This document shows, piece after piece, positions 31,681-36,902 of a DNA stretch of 36,902 nt. The notes beneath the pieces were generated by a model. It had not been told where the DNA came from. It did no database searches and saw only the letters and a list, made by a program, of their open reading frames with translations. The translations under genes and the position numbers were made by a program. Each line of letters starts with the position of its first letter. Within the stretch, counting starts at the first letter, position 1. The stretch lies in NCBI GenBank assembly GCA_903644075.1, contig CAHJXH010000012.1:1-36902 (forward strand). The letters are read 5' to 3'. This DNA is from Sphingobacteriaceae bacterium (GTDB taxonomy: Bacteria; Bacteroidota; Bacteroidia; Sphingobacteriales; Sphingobacteriaceae).

Positions 31681-31689
31681 GCTCACCTC

Positions 31690-33072
31690 TTACTCCTCTA
31701 TCTTCAAGAATAAATTATTCAATGATTCCGAATAGGTTGGGTGTGCAAACACGCAATACCTAATCCTATCGTAAGTGATGCCGCCCTCCATGGCCATTTG
31801 TAGTACCGACATAATTTCGCCACCTTCTTCGGCCAAAACTGCTGCACCTAAAATCTCTTTGGTTTTAGTATTAACAACAGCTTTCATCATCCCGCGGGTA
31901 TCACCTACCTCAATGGCACGAGCTACGTGCTTCATGGGCAGTATGGCTATTTTAATATCATAACCCTGTTCACGGGCCTGCTTTTCAGTCAACCCTACAC
32001 GGCCCAGTTGCGGGTCGGTAAACATGCAATATGGTAGTGGACGATCTTTTGTATTGTAGTTGGTTCCTTCTATCAGGTTGCGGTAAACTATGGTATAATC
32101 GTTATAGGCAATATGCGTAAAAGCAGGGCCGCCGTTAACATCCCCTAGAGCATAAATACCGGGCACATTGGTTTCCAGTTTATCGTTTACTTTGATGAAG
32201 CCTTTTTCATCCAGCTCAACACCGGCTTTATCCAGTTGCAAAGCTTCTGTTAAAGGCTTACGGCCTGCAGCTAATAAAACATGTGAGCATTTAAATTCTT
32301 TTTGCTCACCGCCCACAACTGCCGAAGCTTTTATCCCATCAGCAGTTTTTTCGAAGTTATGAACCTCGGCTTCGGTATAAATATCCAGGCCTTCCTCAAC
32401 CAATATCTTTTTAAGCTCGTTGGATACATCCTCATCTTCCTTAGCCATAATGCGCTTGCCTCGTTCCAGCACAGAGATTTTACTCCCAAAACGGAGGAAC
32501 ATCTGTGCAAACTCCAAAGCCACATAATTACCGCCGATAATGAGGATATGCTCGGGCACTTCTTCCAGGTCAAGAATTGTGGTCGATGTCAGATAATCAA
32601 TATCCTTTAAACCATCTATATCCGGGATCACTGGCGTTGCGCCGGCGTCCAGGAAAATCAGGTCGGCTGTTACTTCGTCTTCGCCGCCATCGTTCAGTTT
32701 TATTTTAATGGTTTTGGAGCCGGTAAAAGAGGCTTCGCCAAATAGCAGATCGAGGTTTTCGGTTTTCTCAATCGCTTCCTGCCCGCCATTGCGCGACTTT
32801 AACACAATCTCGTCCTTACGTTTCTTAACCTGCTTCATATTGATATGAAAGCTATCGATAGTAACACCCAAATCGGTACAACGTTTAGCCAGGTAAGCTG
32901 CCTTAGCCGATGCTACCATTGCTTTGGTTGGCGTACAACCATCGTTAACACAGGTACCGCCTATCCAGCGCTTTTCTATCATCAGGGTTTTTTTGCCGGC
33001 ATTAGCCAGCTTTCTGCACAAGGGCGAACCTGCCTGCCCGGCACCTATTACAATAGCATCATAATGCTTCAT
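31690..33072 (-). CDS. Pyridine nucleotide-disulfide oxidoreductase (MerA/Lpd-like), 460 aa
   Basis: A class I flavoprotein disulfide reductase: FAD loop GAGQAG at 10-15, redox-active cysteines Cys41 and Cys46 in GGTCVNDGCTPTKAM, NAD(P) loop IIGGNYVALEFA at about 177-188, second FAD motif YALGDVNGGPAFTH, and the catalytic base His444 with Glu449 in FAHPTYSE. The TPTK sequence resembles the MerA-like branch more than dihydrolipoamide dehydrogenase (IPSK). There is no heavy-metal domain and no C-terminal Cys pair, so mercury reduction is unlikely. Its place between DUF427 and ergothioneine genes suggests reduction of a thiol disulfide, possibly ergothioneine disulfide; this is inference. Confidence 0.9.
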   Translation of the reverse strand: MKHYDAIVIGAGQAGSPLCRKLANAGKKTLMIEKRWIGGTCVNDGCTPTKAMVASAKAAYLAKRCTDLGVTIDSFHINMKQVKKRKDEIVLKSRNGGQEAIEKTENLDLLFGEASFTGSKTIKIKLNDGGEDEVTADLIFLDAGATPVIPDIDGLKDIDYLTSTTILDLEEVPEHILIIGGNYVALEFAQMFLRFGSKISVLERGKRIMAKEDEDVSNELKKILVEEGLDIYTEAEVHNFEKTADGIKASAVVGGEQKEFKCSHVLLAAGRKPLTEALQLDKAGVELDEKGFIKVNDKLETNVPGIYALGDVNGGPAFTHIAYNDYTIVYRNLIEGTNYNTKDRPLPYCMFTDPQLGRVGLTEKQAREQGYDIKIAILPMKHVARAIEVGDTRGMMKAVVNTKTKEILGAAVLAEEGGEIMSVLQMAMEGGITYDRIRYCVFAHPTYSESLNNLFLKIEE

Positions 33073-33074
33073 AA

Positions 33075-33356
33075 TTATTCGGTTACTTTAACGCCTTTCC
33101 AAAAGGCAACATAATCTTTAATCTGGCTGGCGGCTTCTTTAGGTTCCGGGTAAAACCATGCGGCATCTTTATTTTGCTGGCCATCTACATTTAAAGTATA
33201 GTATGAAGCCAGGCCTTTCCATGGGCAGGTAGTATGCGTTTCAGAACTTTGCAGGTATTCTTTTTTTACGCTTTCTAAAGGGAAATAGTGGTTGTTTTCT
33301 ACAACTATGGTGTCATTACTTTCGGCAATAACTTCATTGTTCCAGGTTGCTTTCAT
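33075..33356 (-). CDS. DUF427 domain protein, 93 aa; first gene of the ergothioneine operon
   Basis: DUF427 is recognised from MKATWNNEVIAESNDTIVVE, then NHYFPLESVKKEYLQSSETHTTCPWKGLASYYTL (the TxCPWKG core, split here into two parts) and AAWFYPEPKEAASQIKDYVAFW. It is a small cytosolic beta-rich domain of unknown activity; the conserved Cys in HTTCPWKG could be functional. The stop lies 2 bp from the start of the disulfide reductase gene, so the two are translationally linked. It is probably the first gene of the transcript. A TATCTTTA box lies at 33397-33390 on the minus strand, but no -33 was found. Confidence 0.88.
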   Translation of the reverse strand: MKATWNNEVIAESNDTIVVENNHYFPLESVKKEYLQSSETHTTCPWKGLASYYTLNVDGQQNKDAAWFYPEPKEAASQIKDYVAFWKGVKVTE

Positions 33357-33671
33357 GTTTTTTATTCTTAGGGTTGGATGGTTGATATATAAAGATACAC
33401 TTTCTTTTTATGACATATTATGATTTTAAGAAAGCTCCCTTTTTTAACGTTTAAACCAGGCAAAAGTTTAAATAATAGCCCTTTTGCAGTTTTTCACAAC
33501 AGCAGGTTGTTATTCTTTACTTATTCGTTTTTAATATTTAACGTTACGTGTTCAAACGCCGATCCATCTATCATTTCCAGGTAATTTAATTGTCAACTTA
33601 ATAAAATTAAGCACTGGTTAAATCCAAGTGCCAACCTATACCGTATCTAATAAAACATTCAAGATGTTGTT
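33357..33671. other. Divergent regulatory spacer, 315 bp
   Basis: This lies between the ergothioneine operon (-) and the XRE gene (+). It is A+T-rich, with short inverted words such as GTTTAAAC at about 33450 and AACAGCAGGTTGTT at about 33501. No ORF or RNA gene is seen. Both promoters must lie here, but neither has a full -33/-7 match. Confidence 0.4.
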
Positions 33672-33937
33672 ATGACTGTAGACGTAGCTTATAAAGTAAA
33701 AAACATAGCGGGCAATATTCGCCGCATCAGAGAGGGTAAGGGATATACGCAAGAGTATCTTGCCATGAAATTGGGTATCTCACAAAACGCTTATAGCAAA
33801 ATAGAGTTGGGTATACCAAAATTACGCTTGAGCGCCTTTTCCAGATTGCCAAAATAATAGAAGTAGAAGTAGTTACCCTGATGGGCGATGCTAAACCATC
33901 TTTAACGGTAGAGCAACCGCGTGCCGTTTCCTTGTAA
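33672..33937 (+). pseudogene. Frameshifted XRE-family HTH regulator
   Basis: The first 47 codons encode a normal Xre/Cro HTH (VKNIAGNIRRIREGKGYTQEYLAMKLGISQNAYSKIELG). The frame then ends early at 33857. Shifting frame near 33812 restores a good continuation (KITLERLFQIAKIIEVEVVTLMGD) to a stop at 33937. A single missing T in GGT(T)ATACC would repair it and give 88 codons: 266 bp is one short of 267. So the gene is broken by a 1-bp deletion, or there is a sequencing error. It lies upstream of the HD gene and divergent from the ergothioneine operon. Confidence 0.78.
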
Positions 33938-33974
33938 ATAGCGTAGTATATTTGCAGCCTTAACAGCTGCAAAT

Positions 33975-34628
33975 ATGACTCACGATCTCTTAATTACATC
34001 AACCGAAAACTTTGTTAAAAAAACCTTAGCCGGCGCCGAATCGGGGCACGACTGGTGGCATATTTTACGTGTTTGGAACAATGCTAAGCGTATTGCCCAA
34101 ACCGAGGATGTAAACATGACCATTGTGGAACTCGCTGCCCTGTTACACGATATTGCCGACAGTAAGTTTAACAACGGCGATGAAGAAATCGGCCCGCAAA
34201 CAGCGGCTAAGTTTTTGCGCGAGATTGGTGCGGAAGAACACGTAATTGAACAGGTGGCATTGATCATCAAACACCTGTCATTCAAAGCCAGCTTCGACGG
34301 GCAAACATATTTCTCTAACGAACTTGCCGTAGTACAAGATGCCGACCGCCTTGATGCTATTGGCGCTATTGGTATAGCGCGTGCATTTACCTACGGTGGA
34401 TACAAGAACCGCGAAATATACAACCCCGAAATTAAGGTTGATTTAAACCTCACCAAAGAGGCTTATAAAAACAGCACCACCCCTACCATTAACCATTTTT
34501 ACGAAAAGCTTTTATTGCTGAAAGACAAGATGAATACCAGCACGGGTAAACAGCTGGCGCAAAGTCGGCACGATTTTATGGAACTGTATCTGCAACAGTT
34601 TTATAACGAATGGGATGGCAAGTTATAA
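33975..34628 (+). CDS. HD-domain phosphohydrolase, 217 aa
   Basis: Metal-binding residues are in the classical order: His29 in HDWWHILRV, His58-Asp59 in LLHDIADSKF and Asp124 in QDADRLDAIGAIGIARAF. The arrangement H...HD...D with the DADRLDAIG block matches the YpgQ/YedJ group, some members of which are nucleotide pyrophosphohydrolases; the substrate here is unknown. It is cytosolic and complete. It lies 37 bp after the frameshifted XRE gene on the same strand. A 10-bp A+T-rich palindrome follows 15 bp after the stop codon. Confidence 0.92.
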   Translation: MTHDLLITSTENFVKKTLAGAESGHDWWHILRVWNNAKRIAQTEDVNMTIVELAALLHDIADSKFNNGDEEIGPQTAAKFLREIGAEEHVIEQVALIIKHLSFKASFDGQTYFSNELAVVQDADRLDAIGAIGIARAFTYGGYKNREIYNPEIKVDLNLTKEAYKNSTTPTINHFYEKLLLLKDKMNTSTGKQLAQSRHDFMELYLQQFYNEWDGKL

Positions 34629-34643
34629 TTAATGCAACATTGT

Positions 34644-34667
34644 AATTTTTAGATAAGTCTAAAAATT
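34644..34667. promoter_or_regulatory. 10-bp palindrome, candidate metalloregulator operator or weak terminator
   Basis: AATTTTTAGA (34644-34653) and TCTAAAAATT (34658-34667) form a perfect inverted repeat with TAAG between. It sits 24 bp upstream of the porin -7 box. TTTAGA...TCTAAA resembles sites of DtxR/MntR-type regulators, but the same hairpin could terminate the HD gene. Confidence 0.4.
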
Positions 34668-34690
34668 ATTTTAGATTAATTTAATTTATC

Positions 34691-34698
34691 TATCTTTG
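34691..34698 (+). promoter_or_regulatory. -7 element of the porin gene
   Basis: TATCTTTG matches TAnnTTTG exactly. The start codon is at 34759, so the leader is about 55 nt. No clear TTG is at the -33 position (a TTTTAG lies there), which would suit a promoter needing an activator. Confidence 0.45.
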
Positions 34699-34758
34699 TA
34701 TAGATGAGGTTATAGCCTTACGCAAAACATTTGTATTAATTTCGCGCAACAGAAGCTT

Positions 34759-36069
34759 ATGATTAGAAAAATACTTTTATTAATATGCTGTTTTTCAGCC
34801 ATGAAAAATCTTCAGGCTCAGGACACACTGAAACAGCAAAGGTTTAACTTTCACTTCCAGCAAACGGTTATTACCCAAAGTAAGCCGGGCTTTAGTGCCG
34901 ATTACAGCGGGCAAAATAGTTTATCAACCGCTAAAGAAACGCAGACCTCATTAACCACTACCCTATTTGGCGGTGCAAGGTTATGGAAAGGTGCCGAAGC
35001 GTATTTTAACCCCGAAATGTCTGGCGGGGCGGGTTTAAGTAAAACCTTGGGCGTGGCCGGTTTCCCGAATGGAGAGACATTCAGGGTTGGGCAGGCTGAG
35101 CCTAAGATCTATATCGCCCGTTTATACCTTACCCAGAATTTTGAGTGGGGCAAAGAAAAGGATACTATAAAGGACGATCAGAACCAATTGGCTGGCTTAA
35201 AAAGTAAACGCTACCTCTCATTCACTGCCGGTAAATTCGGTATGGCCGATTATTTTGATGGCAACGCTTTCAGTCACGATCCGCGCACCCAGTTCATGAA
35301 CTGGTCGCTGATGAGTAATGGCGCCTGGGACTATCCCGCCAATACCCGCGGCTACGTAATTGGTTTATATGCCGAATTAGGCCAACCTACCTGGTCGCTC
35401 CGCTTTGCTTATACCATGGTAACCACCACCGCCAATGGTGCAATATGGGATGCCAAGATCGGCAAGGCCAATTCGCAAACCCTCGAATATGAAAAACGCT
35501 ACGGCGATGGCGATAAAAAAGGCACTTTCCGTGTGTTAGGATTTTTAAACAATGGAAAAATGGGAAGCTACAAAGATGCATTAACGCTCTCGCCCATCAA
35601 TCCGGTAGTAGATACCACCCAGCGTTACGGCCGCCATAAATACGGCTTCGGTTTAAATGCCGAGCAAAACATCACTAAAGATTTCGGCGTATTTGCCAAA
35701 GCCAGTTATAACGATGGCAAAACCGAAACCTGGTTCTTTACTGAGATCGACAGATCTATAAGCTTTGGCGGTGTATTAAAAGGACAATCGTGGAAACGTA
35801 AAAACGATGAGATAGGCCTGGCCTTTGTAGGCAACGGCATCTCAAAAGATCACCGCGATTATTTGGCTGCAGGTGGTTACGGTTTCATCATCGGCGATGG
35901 CAAATTAAACTACAGCACGGAGATGATTGCCGAGCTTTACTACAAACTGGATGCTTTTCAGGAGAAGTTTTTTATCACCCCCGATTATCAATTTATCATG
36001 AACCCGGCTTACAACAAAGACCGCGGACCGGTGAATGTATTTTCGGTGAGGGCACATATAGAGTTTTAA
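34759..36069 (+). CDS. OprB-like outer-membrane porin, 436 aa
   Basis: A signal peptide (about 1-20, ending LQAQ) precedes an outer-membrane beta-barrel rich in alternating aromatic strands. The block FSADYSGQNSL, then FGGARLWKGAEAYFNPEMSGGAGLSKTLGVAGFPNG and KPKIYIARLYL-like strands, is the pattern of the carbohydrate-selective OprB family. FTAGKFGMADYFDGNAFSHDPRTQFMNW is also diagnostic. It ends with a Phe (VRAHIEF), as outer-membrane proteins do. OprB porins pass sugars, but distant relatives may carry other solutes; specificity is not clear. It is monocistronic with a strong terminator. Confidence 0.9.
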   Translation: MIRKILLLICCFSAMKNLQAQDTLKQQRFNFHFQQTVITQSKPGFSADYSGQNSLSTAKETQTSLTTTLFGGARLWKGAEAYFNPEMSGGAGLSKTLGVAGFPNGETFRVGQAEPKIYIARLYLTQNFEWGKEKDTIKDDQNQLAGLKSKRYLSFTAGKFGMADYFDGNAFSHDPRTQFMNWSLMSNGAWDYPANTRGYVIGLYAELGQPTWSLRFAYTMVTTTANGAIWDAKIGKANSQTLEYEKRYGDGDKKGTFRVLGFLNNGKMGSYKDALTLSPINPVVDTTQRYGRHKYGFGLNAEQNITKDFGVFAKASYNDGKTETWFFTEIDRSISFGGVLKGQSWKRKNDEIGLAFVGNGISKDHRDYLAAGGYGFIIGDGKLNYSTEMIAELYYKLDAFQEKFFITPDYQFIMNPAYNKDRGPVNVFSVRAHIEF

Positions 36070-36200
36070 GCCCCCTAACCCCCTAAAGGGGGAACAAAAA
36101 GTTTTATAACAAGAAAGGCTGCGATAAATCGCAGCCTTTCTTGTTATATTTTACATTCCGTCATTCAGTCCTGCTCCCCCTTTAGGGGGCTGGGGGGTTA
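36066..36200. repeat. CCCCCTAA-type inverted repeat pair enclosing the porin terminator
   Basis: Left arm (about 36067-36095, TAAGCCCCCTAACCCCCTAA) and right arm (36172-36200, ending TAGGGGGCTGGGGGGTTA) are inverted copies about 29 bp long. The terminator hairpin sits between them. The right arm supplies the stop codon of the small membrane protein gene at 36198. This looks like a dispersed repeat. Confidence 0.65.
36105..36152. terminator. Strong terminator after the porin gene, 20-bp perfect stem
   Basis: TATAACAAGAAAGGCTGCGA (36105-36124) pairs perfectly with TCGCAGCCTTTCTTGTTATA (36129-36148) over a TAAA loop, followed by TTTT. It can work in both directions, serving also the convergent minus-strand gene at 36198. 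Confidence 0.9.
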
Positions 36201-36398
36201 TTTTGCTCTTACGTAAGCAAGCTTCTGCTCTCTCTTCTTTTTATTGGCCATAATTACGCCCACACCACCAGCTAAAAATAAAAGCCCGGTAAATACTGAT
36301 AACAACATGGTAGCAATATTTACCTGATCAAATATAAATATGCCGATTAATATGATAACAACTCCTATTGGTAACAGGATATAGTTTGATTTCTTCAT
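36198..36398 (-). CDS. Small two-helix membrane protein, 66 aa (paralogue of 36621-36875)
   Basis: Two membrane helices (about 6-24 and 28-48) with a basic C-terminus (KKKREQKLAYVRAK). Its N-terminus, MKKSNYILLPIGVVIILIG, closely resembles that of the neighbour (MKKASYILLVAGVVIMIAG). I do not recognise a family. Its stop codon is contributed by the edge of a CCCCCTAA-type repeat, so the native end may have been altered. It is short, but the paralogy to its neighbour supports a real gene. Confidence 0.7.
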   Translation of the reverse strand: MKKSNYILLPIGVVIILIGIFIFDQVNIATMLLSVFTGLLFLAGGVGVIMANKKKREQKLAYVRAK

Positions 36399-36620
36399 AA
36401 TATCAATTTCGTTGATGTTTATATGTTAAACGTATTCTTAACACAAATGTAATGTACTCATTATATTATGACTTTGAGAATAGAATGTGAAAAGAGAAGC
36501 GAGAGATAAGAAACAGGAACCAAGACGCTTAACCCTATAAATAAGAAAAGCTGCGAATTATCATAGCCTTTCTTATTTTTATCTTGTCTCTTAGCTCTTG
36601 TTTCTTGTCTCTATAACAAA
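36399..36620. other. Spacer between the two small membrane genes, repeat-rich
   Basis: No gene. It holds repeat words GAGAGATAAGAAACAGG (about 36500) and their complement-like partner TTTCTTGTCTCT (about 36600), plus a terminator hairpin. Confidence 0.5.
36539..36580 (-). terminator. Candidate terminator after the 36621-36875 gene
   Basis: AAATAAGAAAAGCT (36539-36552) pairs with AGCCTTTCTTATTT (36565-36578) with one mismatch, 41 bp downstream of the gene. Its sequence resembles the porin terminator (AAGAAAGGCTGCG), so one may be a copy of the other. Confidence 0.6.
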
Positions 36621-36875
36621 CTATGCATGTGGAGCGTGATCATTTATAAATCTTTGGCCTGTGCGTTTTCGGTCTGATATATTGAAGGTAATACCGATCA
36701 TAAACAATACAAATCCGGCAAATACCGGCCACGGGAACGAACGGATCCCGTTAATATAAACCCCTCTTACATGCGAATCCACGGCGTTATCCTGGTTTAC
36801 ATGCCCAAATACAAATAACCCTGCGATCATAATCACAACTCCTGCTACTAACAGAATATAGCTTGCCTTTTTCAT
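36621..36875 (-). CDS. Small two-helix membrane protein, 84 aa (paralogue of 36198-36398)
   Basis: Two membrane helices (about 6-23 and 49-67) are joined by a loop with VNQDNAVDSHVRGVYINGIRSFPWP, and the C-terminus is basic and His-containing (DRKRTGQRFINDHAPHA). The N-terminus shares MKKxxYILLxxGVVIxIxGxFxF with its neighbour, so the pair arose by duplication. The central loop is longer here. No family is recognised. The gene begins 27 bp from the window end, so its promoter is only partly visible. Confidence 0.72.
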   Translation of the reverse strand: MKKASYILLVAGVVIMIAGLFVFGHVNQDNAVDSHVRGVYINGIRSFPWPVFAGFVLFMIGITFNISDRKRTGQRFINDHAPHA

Positions 36876-36902
36876 AGTGGTATTTTATTATTTATTAATA
36901 CA

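Noticed and set aside
31690..33072. Mercuric reductase function
   Set aside because: No heavy-metal domain, no C-terminal Cys pair and no mer genes nearby.

Overview
The window comes from a Bacteroidota genome, most likely Sphingobacteriaceae (Mucilaginibacter/Pedobacter-like). I base this on gene content (DUF3810, LytS/LytTR pairs, secreted GH53 and GH88, DUF2252, permease/binding-protein fusion), on signal peptides ending ...AQ, on promoters of the TTG-N(17-20)-TAnnTTTG type instead of sigma-70 boxes, and on many short palindromic intergenic repeats. No phage or plasmid backbone is visible. Most of it looks like ordinary chromosome with one or two foreign-looking patches.

Layout. 1-2.3 kb: two unknown small proteins and a DUF2252 protein. 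2.4-4.2 kb: an AraC regulator followed by a siderophore-interacting flavoprotein. 4.2-8.0 kb: a secreted GH88 hydrolase, a membrane glycosyltransferase, and a MarR-GNAT fusion with DUF2000 partner under a recognisable promoter/operator. 8.1-14.2 kb: a SnoaL-like protein, a DUF3810 metallopeptidase-like protein, an APC permease, a GH53 galactanase, Ku, and a YciE-type ferritin-like protein. 14.2-17.3 kb: small unknown genes among inverted repeats and MITE-like elements, a Dabb protein, and an atypical Nramp transporter. 17.4-21.4 kb: two back-to-back oxidoreductase-AraC operons (SDR+AraC, AKR+AraC) whose promoters share an element. 21.4-22.8 kb: an A+T-rich retron-type reverse transcriptase with a possible small membrane partner and a possible ncRNA, ending on a fragment of tRNA-Glu. 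22.8-26.5 kb: a secreted peroxiredoxin, a LytS/LytTR two-component system with 9-bp direct repeats upstream, and a secreted transglutaminase-like protein. 26.5-26.8 kb: two identical tRNA-Glu genes. 27.0-33.4 kb: a six-gene minus-strand operon for ergothioneine. 33.4-36.9 kb: a frameshifted XRE regulator, an HD phosphohydrolase, an OprB-like porin and two paralogous mini membrane proteins.

The most coherent system is the operon 33356->26995: DUF427, a MerA/Lpd-like disulfide reductase, an EgtV-like ATPase, an EgtU-like permease/binding-protein fusion, EgtB and EgtD. It suggests that one transcript combines synthesis, uptake and perhaps re-reduction of ergothioneine. The binding domain of the fusion appears to be circularly permuted: its second half precedes its first half. 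The most likely mobile or defence element is the retron-like locus.
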